Source: Stagnimonas sp.
GTDB lineage: Bacteria; Pseudomonadota; Gammaproteobacteria; Nevskiales; Nevskiaceae
Reading direction: 5' to 3'
Length of the DNA: 48,288 nt
NCBI GenBank assembly: GCA_030696045.1
Contig: JAUYNO010000084.1
Location: 1 to 48,288, forward strand
This document shows positions 1 through 7,585 of this stretch, piece by piece. Under the pieces are notes generated by a model. That model did no database searches. It had not been told where the DNA came from and saw only the letters and a list, made by a program, of their open reading frames with translations. Each line of letters begins with the position of its first letter. Position 1 is the stretch's first letter. The position numbers were made by a program, and so were the translations under genes.

Positions 1-1201
1 GGAGGTGCTGTGCGTCCAGTTCCAGCCGGAAAGCCTGGGAATTGGGGTCGTTGCCGTCGGCTTTCTTGAAGTTGCTGCCGATGGTGCCGACCAGCTGCGA
101 GACGCCGCCGCTGCCGTGGCTGCGGGTATAGGTGCCACCGACTTCCAGCAGGCTGAGATCGGTGCCGCGCAGCGGAATGCCGGTGAAGTCAGTGTCGGCC
201 TTGGTGTTGGAAACGGCGCCGATCAGGGTCAGCTGTTCAGGGCCGCCGCGCAGCAGCGGCAACTCCAGCTCGCCACGCAGGCTGCGGTTGCTGCCCTCGA
301 CGCCGGTGAACGGGCCGGCCAGCTCGAACTGCGCGTAGCCGTAGCTGAGGTTCAGGCGGCTGCCGCGCCAGCCGGTGGGCAGCGAGTAGGCGCCGGAAAG
401 GTATTCCAGCAGGTTGTCGGAGGAGCGCAGCGCCAGCAGGCTGAACTGGTCGCCGACCTGGAGCGGGTTGTTGAAACTGAGCTGGGTGGCAAAGCGGGTC
501 TCGCCGACGGTGTCACGACCGCTGTTGTCGACGAAGAACAGGCCTTCGAAGGGATCTTCCTTGGCCTGCACGACGATGTCGGTGCTGCCGTACTCGCGGC
601 CCGGGCGCAGCACCGCCTTGGCGTCCAGGCCCGGCAGGGCATCGATGCTGCGCAGGCCGTCCTCGAAGCGGTTTGCCCGGTAGATCCGGCCGGCGCTGTC
701 GCCGACGTAGACGTTGAGGTCCTCGGCCCGGTAACGCTCCAGGCCCTCGTAGACGATCTGGTCGACCCGCCCCTCGATGATCTCGATCTGCACCGTGCCG
801 CCGCTGATCTTCTGGGCCGGCAGCACGGCCGAGGCCAGGGTGTAGCCGGCTTCGATGTAGTGGCTGGTGATGCGATCAGCGGCTTCGTAGAGCTCGCTCA
901 GGCTGATCGGGCGACCGAGGAAGGAAGCCACCAGCGGCGCCAGCTGGGCGTCGCTGAACAGCCGGTTTCCAGCAAACTCGAAGCGCTGCACGGTGACGGT
1001 CTTGGCACCGGCCTCGGCCGGAGCCTTGGGCCGGGGCGGCGGGACCGGGCTGGCGACCGGGGGCGGCGGCTGCAGGGCCGCCGGTGGTTTCAGGGTGCCC
1101 GAGGTGTCGCCGGGAGTCAGCGGGTCGGCGGCTTGCGCGGCCGTTCCCAGCAGAGCCAGCGTAGCGAAGACCTTCACCCAACGGTGTGGCACGACTCCCA
1201 T
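1..1201 (-). CDS. Two-partner secretion transporter, ShlB/FhaC/HecB family (TpsB), partial
   Basis: Outer-membrane translocator of a two-partner (type Vb) secretion system. The frame starts at ATG 1201 and is open to the window edge, so about 400 N-terminal residues are present and the rest of the barrel is missing. Residues 1-24 form a signal peptide (VFATLALLGTAAQA, then AD). Residues 30-65 are a Pro/Ala-rich linker, as in the family, and residues 69-145 form the first POTRA domain (VQRFEFAGNRLFSDAQL, then SHYIEAGYTLASAVLP). A second POTRA follows (GLERYRAEDLNVYVGDSAGR), then alternating barrel strands from about residue 215. A good Shine-Dalgarno (AAATGAGGAGA) lies 5 bases upstream, and a sigma70-like promoter precedes it. 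The secreted TpsA partner is not in the window and would be expected beyond position 1. Family assignment is firm; the cargo is unknown. Confidence 0.88.
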   Translation of the reverse strand, partial: MGVVPHRWVKVFATLALLGTAAQAADPLTPGDTSGTLKPPAALQPPPPVASPVPPPRPKAPAEAGAKTVTVQRFEFAGNRLFSDAQLAPLVASFLGRPISLSELYEAADRITSHYIEAGYTLASAVLPAQKISGGTVQIEIIEGRVDQIVYEGLERYRAEDLNVYVGDSAGRIYRANRFEDGLRSIDALPGLDAKAVLRPGREYGSTDIVVQAKEDPFEGLFFVDNSGRDTVGETRFATQLSFNNPLQVGDQFSLLALRSSDNLLEYLSGAYSLPTGWRGSRLNLSYGYAQFELAGPFTGVEGSNRSLRGELELPLLRGGPEQLTLIGAVSNTKADTDFTGIPLRGTDLSLLEVGGTYTRSHGSGGVSQLVGTIGSNFKKADGNDPNSQAFRLELDAQHL

Positions 1202-1252
1202 GCTCTTCTCCTCATTTAGCGACAGCATGATGCTGCGCCGGTCCCGTGCCCG

Positions 1253-1281
1253 ACTATAGCCGAGGCAGGGGAGGCTTCCAA
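1253..1281 (-). promoter_or_regulatory. Sigma70-like promoter of the TpsB gene
   Basis: On the minus strand there is TTGGAA (1281-1276), a 17-bp spacer, then TATAGT (1258-1253), about 50 bases before the ATG at 1201. Both boxes are close to consensus with ideal spacing. The leader then contains a small AGCAT-G-ATGCT palindrome near 1224-1234. Confidence 0.6.
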
Positions 1282-1444
1282 CGCATTGATCGTGACCTGC
1301 CGCACGCGGCAGGAGCCGGTTATTGATTGTTGCAATGCGGCAGCGGCCGCGACCTAAGCTCGTCTGGCCTGGAGCCTAATCCTTTTCCCCATGGGCGATG
1401 AAGTTTCAGGCCGATCAGTCTCGCCACGGACGGCCAGGGCGCAT
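1282..1444. other. Intergenic stretch with no recognised gene
   Basis: This is the middle of the 434-bp gap between the divergent TpsB gene and gcvT. A short G/C hairpin (CTGCCGC-AC-GCGGCAG, near 1298-1313) is visible. No coding frame is convincing on either strand. It presumably holds upstream control sequences for both genes, but I see no recognisable operator. Confidence 0.4.
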
Positions 1445-1450
1445 TACACT
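1445..1450 (+). promoter_or_regulatory. Possible -10 box for the gcv operon
   Basis: TACACT lies exactly 7 bases before the first base of the riboswitch P1 stem (1457), so transcription from it would start at the aptamer. There is no good -35 box at 17 bp (CGCCAC), so an activator may be needed or the call may be wrong. Confidence 0.3.
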
Positions 1451-1456
1451 GCACCG

Positions 1457-1606
1457 GCACGCGAGAGAGACCGGTTCAGCCCGGCACCGAAGGCGCAAAT
1501 CCGCCCGGAATCGCTCAGGTAAAAGGATCGCGTGCATTGAAACTCTGGAGAGAGCCGCCCTATGCGGCCACCGAAGGCGCGCCAACGCTCAGGTAAATGG
1601 ACAGAG
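1457..1606 (+). promoter_or_regulatory. Tandem glycine riboswitch
   Basis: Two glycine aptamers in series. Aptamer 1 spans about 1457-1535 with a perfect 8-bp P1 (GCACGCGA pairs with TCGCGTGC) and the conserved pieces GAGAGACC, GCACCGAAGG and CGCTCAGGTAAAAGGA. Aptamer 2 spans about 1543-1606 with P1 CTCTG/CAGAG and the same motifs (GGAGAGAGCC, CACCGAAGG, ACGCTCAGGTAAATGGACAGAG). A short linker (ATTGAAA) joins them. Such elements switch on glycine-cleavage genes when glycine is abundant. Only about 30 bases separate aptamer 2 from the gcvT start and no terminator hairpin is obvious there, so control of translation is more likely than attenuation (inference). Confidence 0.93.
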
Positions 1607-1635
1607 GGGCGGCGCTTCAGCCACCGGACGCCGCA

Positions 1636-2718
1636 ATGCTCAAGAAAACCGCCCTTCACGCCGAACATCAGCGACTCGGCGCCCGCCTCGTCGATTTCGC
1701 CGGCTGGGAAATGCCCATCCAGTACGCCTCGCAGCTCGACGAGCACCACCTCGTGCGTCAGGCCGCCGGCATGTTCGATGTCGCCCACATGCTGGCGGTC
1801 GATCTGCACGGCGCCCGCGTCCGCGAGTTCCTGCGCAAACTGCTGGCCAACGACGTCGCCAAGCTGAGCCTGCCCGGCAAGGCCCTCTACAGCTGCATGC
1901 TGCGCGAGGATGCCGGCGTCATCGACGATCTGATCGCCTACTACCTGAGCGAGGACTGGTTCCGCCTAGTGGTCAATGCCGGCACCGCCGACAAGGACCT
2001 GACCTGGATCGGCCAGCACGCGGCTGCCTACGGAGTCGAGGTCCGACCGCGCCGCGATCTGGGCATCCTCGCTGTGCAGGGGCCCAATGCCCGTGCCACG
2101 GTTGCCAGGCATCTGCCCGCCAGCCTGGGCGCCAAGGCGCTGGAACTGATCGCCTTCCAGGCCGCTCACGAGGCGGAGCTGTTCGTTGGCCGCACCGGCG
2201 ACACCGGCGAGGACGGTTTCGAACTGATCCTGCCGCATGCCGAGCTGGTGACGCTCTGGCAGAAGCTGCTGGCCGACGGTGTCAAGCCGGCCGGTCTCGG
2301 CGCCCGCGACACCCTGCGCCTGGAAGCCGGCATGAACCTGTACGGCCAGGACATGGACGAGTCCAAGCACCCGCTGGAATCCGGCCTGGGCTGGACCATT
2401 GCCTGGGACCCGATGGAGCGCGACTTCATCGGCCGCAAGGCGCTGGAAGCATTGCGCGGCAAGTCCCCCAACAAATTCGTCGCCCTGGTGCTGGAAGGCC
2501 GCGGCGTGGTGCGCGCCCACATGAAGGTGCGCTACGCGAACGGGGCGACCGGCGAGACCACCAGCGGTGGCTTCTCGCCGACCATGAAGGCCTCGATTGC
2601 GATGGCGCGGGTGCCCTCGGGCGCCGAGGGCGCGGTGGAGGTCGAGATTCGTGGCGCCTGGGTCGCGGCCCGGGTAGTGAAAATGCCGTTCGTGCGCAAC
2701 GGCAAGGTTCTTGTGTAG
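1636..2718 (+). CDS. gcvT: Aminomethyltransferase, glycine cleavage T-protein
   Basis: T-protein of the glycine cleavage system. It moves the aminomethyl carbon from lipoyl-GcvH to tetrahydrofolate, giving 5,10-methylene-THF and ammonia. The protein is 360 residues, of normal length, beginning MLKKTALHAEHQRLGARLVD. Family landmarks are VVNAGTADKDL in the folate site and GLGARDTLRLEAGMNLYGQD. The start at 1636 is chosen by family length. An in-frame ATG at 1597 would add 13 residues but lies inside riboswitch aptamer 2. No clear Shine-Dalgarno precedes 1636. The TAG stop is the first part of a REP-like hairpin (2715-2736). First gene of the gcv unit. Confidence 0.95.
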   Translation: MLKKTALHAEHQRLGARLVDFAGWEMPIQYASQLDEHHLVRQAAGMFDVAHMLAVDLHGARVREFLRKLLANDVAKLSLPGKALYSCMLREDAGVIDDLIAYYLSEDWFRLVVNAGTADKDLTWIGQHAAAYGVEVRPRRDLGILAVQGPNARATVARHLPASLGAKALELIAFQAAHEAELFVGRTGDTGEDGFELILPHAELVTLWQKLLADGVKPAGLGARDTLRLEAGMNLYGQDMDESKHPLESGLGWTIAWDPMERDFIGRKALEALRGKSPNKFVALVLEGRGVVRAHMKVRYANGATGETTSGGFSPTMKASIAMARVPSGAEGAVEVEIRGAWVAARVVKMPFVRNGKVLV

Positions 2719-2736
2719 GAGCGGGCTTGCCCGCGA
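2715..2736 (+). repeat. REP-like hairpin, copy 1 (overlaps gcvT stop)
   Basis: A 22-nt unit: GTAGGA head, stem GCGGGC, loop TT, stem GCCCGC, tail GA. It is identical in all 22 bases to the minus-strand copy at 38728-38749. The TA-G in the head is the stop codon of gcvT. The unit lies between gcvT and gcvH, where such a hairpin could modulate mRNA stability. Confidence 0.8.
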
Positions 2737-2763
2737 TTCAAATCAATTCTTCTGGAGATTCCG

Positions 2764-3153
2764 ATGAGCAACATCCCCGCCGCACTCAAGTACGCCAAGT
2801 CCCACGAGTGGGTAAAGCTGCAGGCCGATGGCACCGCCATCGTCGGCATCACCGATCACGCCCAGCACGCGCTGGGTGACCTGGTGTTCGTCGAGACGCC
2901 GAAGGTCGGCCGGGTACTGGCGGTGGGTGAGTCCTGCGCCGTGGTCGAATCCGTCAAGGCCGCCTCGGACGTGTATGCCCCGATCGCTGGCGAGGTCACC
3001 GACACCAATGCGGCGCTCGCCGGCAGCCCCGAGATACTCAACACCGATCCGTACGAGGCCGGCTGGATGTGGAAGCAGACCGTGACCAATGCCGGCGAGC
3101 TGGAAGTGCTGCTCGACGCCGCCGGGTACGAGAAGGTCATCGCCGCTCTCTAG
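2764..3153 (+). CDS. gcvH: Glycine cleavage system H-protein
   Basis: Lipoyl shuttle protein of the glycine cleavage system. It carries the aminomethyl intermediate between the P-, T- and L-proteins. It has 129 residues, as is usual. The lipoylation site is Lys65 within [19 protein letters not shown]. It begins [19 protein letters not shown], and the Shine-Dalgarno CTGGAG sits 7 bases before the ATG. It lies 45 bases after gcvT, the gap being occupied by a REP-like hairpin. The L-protein and the lipoylation enzymes are not in the window. Confidence 0.97.
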   Translation: MSNIPAALKYAKSHEWVKLQADGTAIVGITDHAQHALGDLVFVETPKVGRVLAVGESCAVVESVKAASDVYAPIAGEVTDTNAALAGSPEILNTDPYEAGWMWKQTVTNAGELEVLLDAAGYEKVIAAL

Positions 3154-3162
3154 GGCTGTTGA

Positions 3163-3199
3163 CGTCTCCCGTTTCCCGTCTCCCACCTCTCGTCTCCCG
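3163..3199 (+). repeat. Imperfect tandem CGTCTCCC repeat
   Basis: Pyrimidine-rich tract between gcvH and gcvPA: CGTCTCCC, GTTTCCC, GTCTCCC, ACCTCT, CGTCTCCC. It occupies most of the 55-base gap and leaves no Shine-Dalgarno before gcvPA. Confidence 0.6.
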
Positions 3200-3208
3200 A
3201 TAAAGCCC

Positions 3209-4570
3209 ATGCCGTTCATTCCCCACACCGACACCGACGTCAAGGAAATGCTGGCCGCCATCGGCGCCCCCAACATCGACGCTCTGTTCGGCGAAATCCC
3301 GCCCGAGCTGCAGTGCAAGGGGCTCACCCAGGTGCCGGAAGGCCTGTCCGAGATGGCGGTCAGCCAGTTGCTGCGCGGTCGCGCGGCGGAAGACCGCATG
3401 GCGCTCAATTTCATCGGCGCCGGTGCCTACGAGCACCACATTCCGGCCGCGGTCTGGGAGATCACCACCCGTGGCGAGTTCTACAGCGCCTACACGCCCT
3501 ACCAGGCCGAGGCCAGCCAGGGCACGCTGACGGTGCTGTACGAATACCAGACGATGATGACCGAGCTGACCGGCATGGACGTCTCGAACGCCTCCATGTA
3601 CGACGGCGCCTCGGCGCTGGCGGAAGCCCTGCTGATGGCAGTGCGCGCCAACCCGACCAACCCCGGCGGCAAGGTGCTGGTGCCCAAGACCCTGCACCCG
3701 TACTACGGCGAAGTGGTCAACAGCATCACCCACGCCCAGGGCATCCGGCAGGCGGCGATTGATTACGACGCCAATACCGGCAAGACCAGCCTCGATGCGC
3801 TGAAGGCCTACGAGGGCATCAAGCCGACGGCGGTGGTGATCGCCCAGCCCAACTTCTTCGGCGTGCTGGAAGACGTCGATGCCCTCACCGACTGGGCCCA
3901 TGCCCAGGGCGCGCTGGTGGTGGCCCTGGTCAACCCGACCTCGCTGGCCCTGCTGAAGCCGCCCTCGGAGTGGGGCACGAAGGGCGCGGACATCGTCTGT
4001 GGTGACGGCCAGCCGCTGGGTGCGCCGCTGGCATCGGGTGGCCCCTACTACGGTTTCCTGACCTGCAAGATGGCCTATGTCCGGCAGATGCCGGGCCGCA
4101 TCATCGGCCGCACGATCGATCTCGACGGCAACCCCGGCTTCACGCTCACCTTGCAGGCGCGCGAGCAGCACATCCGCCGCAGCAAGGCGACCTCCAACAT
4201 CTGCACCAACCAGGGCTTGCTGGTTACCGCCTCGACCATCTACATGTCGCTGCTGGGGCCGGATGGCCTGGCCAAAGTGGCCAGTGCCTCGATGGCCAAT
4301 ACAGCGGCGCTGGTGGCCAAGCTGACGAAGATTCCAGGGGTCAGTGCGGTGTTCGAGGGCCCCGGCTTCCACGAGGCGGTGATCCGCCTGCCCAAGCCGG
4401 TCGCGCCGGTGCTGGAAGCGCTGGCCGATGCCGGCGTGCTGGGTGGCTTCGATCTCAGCCGCCACAACCCCGAGCTGGGCCAGGCCCTGCTGGTCTGCGC
4501 CACTGAAACCAAGACCGAGGCGCAGCTCGATCACTACGCCGACACCCTGCGCCGCGTGCTCGCGGCCTGA
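3209..4570 (+). CDS. gcvPA: Glycine dehydrogenase (decarboxylating), subunit 1 (split P-protein)
   Basis: N-terminal half of the split glycine decarboxylase. With GcvPB it decarboxylates glycine and loads the aminomethyl group on GcvH. The protein is 453 residues, typical of GcvPA, starting [20 protein letters not shown]. It has the fold-type I aminotransferase-like body ([40 protein letters not shown]) but no PLP lysine, which resides in GcvPB. An upstream in-frame ATG at 3089 overlaps gcvH and runs through the pyrimidine repeat, so 3209 is preferred. Followed after 26 bases by tpx rather than directly by gcvPB. Confidence 0.95.
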   Translation: MPFIPHTDTDVKEMLAAIGAPNIDALFGEIPPELQCKGLTQVPEGLSEMAVSQLLRGRAAEDRMALNFIGAGAYEHHIPAAVWEITTRGEFYSAYTPYQAEASQGTLTVLYEYQTMMTELTGMDVSNASMYDGASALAEALLMAVRANPTNPGGKVLVPKTLHPYYGEVVNSITHAQGIRQAAIDYDANTGKTSLDALKAYEGIKPTAVVIAQPNFFGVLEDVDALTDWAHAQGALVVALVNPTSLALLKPPSEWGTKGADIVCGDGQPLGAPLASGGPYYGFLTCKMAYVRQMPGRIIGRTIDLDGNPGFTLTLQAREQHIRRSKATSNICTNQGLLVTASTIYMSLLGPDGLAKVASASMANTAALVAKLTKIPGVSAVFEGPGFHEAVIRLPKPVAPVLEALADAGVLGGFDLSRHNPELGQALLVCATETKTEAQLDHYADTLRRVLAA

Positions 4571-4596
4571 CCGTGAACTGAACCCGGAGACAAGCG

Positions 4597-5097
4597 ATGG
4601 CAACCGTCACCCTGCAAGGCCACCCGATCAGCACCAGCGGCGAGTTGCCGGCACTCGGCAGCGAGGCGCCCGGTTTCCGTCTGGTCGGCGTCGGGCTCAA
4701 GGACATGAGCCTGCACGATTTCGCCGGCAAGAAGAAGCTGCTCAACATCTTCCCCTCGGTGGATACCGGTACCTGCGCGATGTCGGTGCGCCAGTTCAAC
4801 CACAAGGCGGCGAGCCTCGGCAACGCGGTGGTGCTGTGCATCTCCGCCGACCTGCCGTTTGCCCAGAAGCGCTTCTGTGGCGCCGAGGGCATCGCCAACG
4901 TGGTGATGCTGTCGCTGATGCGCGGCCGCAATTTCGCCAAGGACTATGGCCTGCTGCTGGAGCAGGGCCCGCTCGCCGGCCTGTGCGCCCGCGCGGTGGT
5001 GGTGCTCGACGAGGACAATCAGGTGATCTACACCGAACTGGTCGGTGAGATCGCCAACGAACCCAATTACGAAGCGGCCTTGCAGTCGCTGGCCTGA
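4597..5097 (+). CDS. tpx: Thiol peroxidase, Tpx-type peroxiredoxin
   Basis: Atypical 2-Cys peroxiredoxin that reduces hydrogen and alkyl peroxides using thioredoxin. It has 166 residues. The peroxidatic Cys60 is in [16 protein letters not shown] and the resolving Cys94 in [14 protein letters not shown], both in the positions and contexts of E. coli Tpx. The Shine-Dalgarno CCGGAG precedes the ATG. The gene lies between the two halves of the split P-protein, 26 bases after gcvPA and 8 before gcvPB, so it should be co-transcribed under glycine control. The link to glycine cleavage is inferred from position only. Confidence 0.95.
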   Translation: MATVTLQGHPISTSGELPALGSEAPGFRLVGVGLKDMSLHDFAGKKKLLNIFPSVDTGTCAMSVRQFNHKAASLGNAVVLCISADLPFAQKRFCGAEGIANVVMLSLMRGRNFAKDYGLLLEQGPLAGLCARAVVVLDEDNQVIYTELVGEIANEPNYEAALQSLA

Positions 5098-5105
5098 GAT
5101 AGACG

Positions 5106-6566
5106 ATGGAAAAGCTGATCTTTGAAATTTCCCGCGCCGGCCGTTCGGCCGATTCGCAACACCCGCAGGTCACGGTTGACCACAGCGCCGTACCCGAGGC
5201 CCTGCGCCGCAAGAGCAAGCCCAAGCTGCCGGAGGTATCCGAGCTGCAGGCGGTGCGTCATTTCACCCGGCTGTCGCGGCTGAACTTCAGCATCGACACC
5301 CACTTCTACCCGCTGGGTAGCTGCACGATGAAATACAACCCGCGTGCCTGCAACACGCTGGCGATGCTGCCGGAGTTCCTGGCGCGCCACCCGCTGGCGC
5401 CGGAGTCGCACTCGCAGGGCTTTCTCGCCTGCATGTACGAGCTGCAGGAAATCCTGATGGACGTCACCGGCATGGCCGGGGTGTCGCTGACGCCGATGGC
5501 CGGTGCCCAGGGTGAATTCGCCGGCGTGGCGATGATCCGGGCCTACCACCAGGCCCGCAACGACCTGGAGCGCACCGAGATCCTCTGCCCGGACGCGGCC
5601 CACGGCACCAATCCGGCGACCGCTGTGCAGTGCGGCTGCACGGTGCGCGAGATCCCCACCAATGCCGAAGGCGACGTCGACATCGAGGCGCTGAAGGCTG
5701 CGGTCGGCCCCAAGACCGCCGGCATCATGCTGACCAATCCCTCGACCCTGGGCGTGTTCGAGCGCCGCATCAAGGAGATTGCCGGCATCGTCCACCAGGC
5801 CGGTGGCCTGCTGTACTACGACGGCGCCAACCTCAACGCCATCCTCGGCAAGGTGCGGCCGGGTGACATGGGCTTCGACGTCATCCACATGAACCTGCAC
5901 AAGACCTTCTCGACGCCGCACGGCGGCGGCGGTCCGGGCGCCGGTGCGGTCGGCGTGTCGCAGCGGCTGCTGCCGTTCATGCCGATTCCGGTGGTGGGCA
6001 AGCAGGGTGATACCTATCGCTGGCTGGACGAGCGTGACCTGCCGCAGACCATCGGCCGCCTGTCGGCGTTCATGGGCAATGCCGGCGTGCTGATGCGCGC
6101 CTACATCTACGCGCGCCTGCTGGGCCGCGAGGGCATGCACCGGGTCGGCGAGTACGCGACGCTCAATGCCAACTACCTGATGGCCAAGTTGCGCGATGCC
6201 GGTTTTGATCTCGCCTTCCCCAGCCGCCGCGCCTCGCACGAGTTCATCATCACCCTGAAGCGCCAGAAGAAGGAGATCGAGCTGACCGCGACCGACGTCG
6301 CCAAGCGCCTGCTCGACTACGGCTATCACGCGCCGACGGTCTACTTCCCGCTGCTGGTGCCGGAGTGCCTGCTGATCGAGCCGACCGAGACTGAGGATCG
6401 CGAGACCCTCGATAATTTCGTCGCCGCGCTCATCAAGATCTGGGACGAGGCCAAGGCCGACATCACCAAGCTCAAGGGTGCCCCCTACACCATGCCGGTG
6501 CGCCGCCTCGACGACGTGCGCGCGGTGCGCCAGCTCGATGTGCGCTTTCCCTTTGCTGTTGCTTGA
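5106..6566 (+). CDS. gcvPB: Glycine dehydrogenase (decarboxylating), subunit 2 (split P-protein)
   Basis: Catalytic half of the split P-protein. PLP is bound at Lys266 in [20 protein letters not shown], the signature of glycine decarboxylases. It has 486 residues. Other landmarks are [28 protein letters not shown] and [11 protein letters not shown]. It starts 8 bases after tpx. Together with gcvT, gcvH and gcvPA it completes the P, H and T components; the shared L-protein (dihydrolipoamide dehydrogenase) must be encoded elsewhere. Confidence 0.96.
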   Translation: MEKLIFEISRAGRSADSQHPQVTVDHSAVPEALRRKSKPKLPEVSELQAVRHFTRLSRLNFSIDTHFYPLGSCTMKYNPRACNTLAMLPEFLARHPLAPESHSQGFLACMYELQEILMDVTGMAGVSLTPMAGAQGEFAGVAMIRAYHQARNDLERTEILCPDAAHGTNPATAVQCGCTVREIPTNAEGDVDIEALKAAVGPKTAGIMLTNPSTLGVFERRIKEIAGIVHQAGGLLYYDGANLNAILGKVRPGDMGFDVIHMNLHKTFSTPHGGGGPGAGAVGVSQRLLPFMPIPVVGKQGDTYRWLDERDLPQTIGRLSAFMGNAGVLMRAYIYARLLGREGMHRVGEYATLNANYLMAKLRDAGFDLAFPSRRASHEFIITLKRQKKEIELTATDVAKRLLDYGYHAPTVYFPLLVPECLLIEPTETEDRETLDNFVAALIKIWDEAKADITKLKGAPYTMPVRRLDDVRAVRQLDVRFPFAVA

Positions 6567-6582
6567 ACAAGGATTGATCTAG

Positions 6583-7518
6583 ATGTCTGCCCTCATCACC
6601 GGTTCCTTCGCTTTCGACACCATCATGGTGTTCAGCGGCCAGTTCAAGAACGAGATCCTGCCGGACAAGGTGCACATGCTGAACGTGTCCTTCCTGGTCC
6701 CGCAGCTGCGCCGCGAGTTCGGCGGCTGCGCCGGCAACATCGCCTATAACCTGCAGATGCTGGGCGGCAAGGCGCTGCCGATGGGCACCGTCGGCCACGA
6801 CTTCGGACCCTATGCGGCCTGGATGGACAAGCACCGCATCGACCGCAAGTTCGTGAAGGAGATCGAAGGCAGTTACACCGCCCAGGCCTACATAACCACC
6901 GACCTCGACGACAACCAGATCACCGCCTTCCATCCGGGGGCCATGGGCGAGGCACACACGCAGCCGGTGCCAACCGCTGCCGGCATCAAGATCGGCACGG
7001 TGTCGCCGGACGGCCGCGACGGCATGATCCAGCACGCGCGCCAGTTCGCCGAGGCCGGCATTCCCTTTCTGTTCGATCCCGGCCAGGGCCTGCCGATGTT
7101 CGGCGGCGACGAGCTCAAGGCCTTCATCGAGCAGGCCAGCTACATGGCGGTCAACGACTACGAAGCCGAAGTGGTGATGGCCCGGACCGGCCTGTCGCTG
7201 TCCCAGCTCGCCGACCGGCTGGATGCCCTGATCGTCACCCGCGGCGCCAAGGGTGCGAGCATCTACGCCGGTGACCGGACCTACGACGTTCCGGTGGCGC
7301 AGGCGGAGTCTCTGGCCGATCCCACCGGCTGTGGCGACGCCTTCCGTGGCGGCCTGCTGTACGGGCTGGAAAAGGGCATGGACTGGGAGACTGCGGGCCG
7401 CATCGGCTCGCTGCTGGGCGCCTACAACATCGAGCGGCCGGGTACCCAGAACCATCACTGCACGCCTGAGCAGTTCAAGGCCCGCTTCCAGAAGCAGTTC
7501 CGCTACAGCTACGACTGA
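6583..7518 (+). CDS. PfkB-family carbohydrate/adenosine kinase
   Basis: Ribokinase-family sugar or nucleoside kinase of 311 residues. The N-terminal substrate motif FGGCAGNIAYNLQMLGG is the PfkB signature 1 region. The C-terminal DPTGCGDAFRGGLLYGL supplies the anion hole and the catalytic Asp of signature 2. Related proteobacterial proteins are usually annotated as adenosine kinase or simply carbohydrate kinase; the sequence does not fix the substrate. Shine-Dalgarno AAGGA is about 11 bases before the ATG. The gene is 16 bases after gcvPB and before the operon terminator, so it is the last gene of the glycine-controlled unit. Confidence 0.85.
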   Translation: MSALITGSFAFDTIMVFSGQFKNEILPDKVHMLNVSFLVPQLRREFGGCAGNIAYNLQMLGGKALPMGTVGHDFGPYAAWMDKHRIDRKFVKEIEGSYTAQAYITTDLDDNQITAFHPGAMGEAHTQPVPTAAGIKIGTVSPDGRDGMIQHARQFAEAGIPFLFDPGQGLPMFGGDELKAFIEQASYMAVNDYEAEVVMARTGLSLSQLADRLDALIVTRGAKGASIYAGDRTYDVPVAQAESLADPTGCGDAFRGGLLYGLEKGMDWETAGRIGSLLGAYNIERPGTQNHHCTPEQFKARFQKQFRYSYD

Positions 7519-7536
7519 GCGGGCCGTCGCACGCAG

Positions 7537-7573
7537 CCACAAAAAAGCCCGCGCGAAGCGGGCTTTTTTGTGG
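7537..7573. terminator. Bidirectional intrinsic terminator between gcv and nuo units
   Basis: A perfect 16-bp stem: CCACAAAAAAGCCCGC (7537-7552), loop GCGAA, then the reverse complement (7558-7573). The A/T runs at the base give each strand a T-tract after a GC-rich hairpin. It lies 18 bases after the kinase stop and 12 before the nuoN stop, serving both convergent operons. Confidence 0.92.
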
Positions 7574-7585
7574 CGCAGGCCCGGC

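Noticed and set aside
5..1219. Plus-strand open frame covering the first 1.2 kb
   Set aside because: The opposite strand encodes a clear signal peptide and POTRA domains of a TpsB protein; the plus frame has no recognisable domain.
1597..1635. Extended gcvT start
   Set aside because: It lies inside the conserved core of riboswitch aptamer 2, and the family N-terminus is at 1636. Kept only as a curiosity in the findings.
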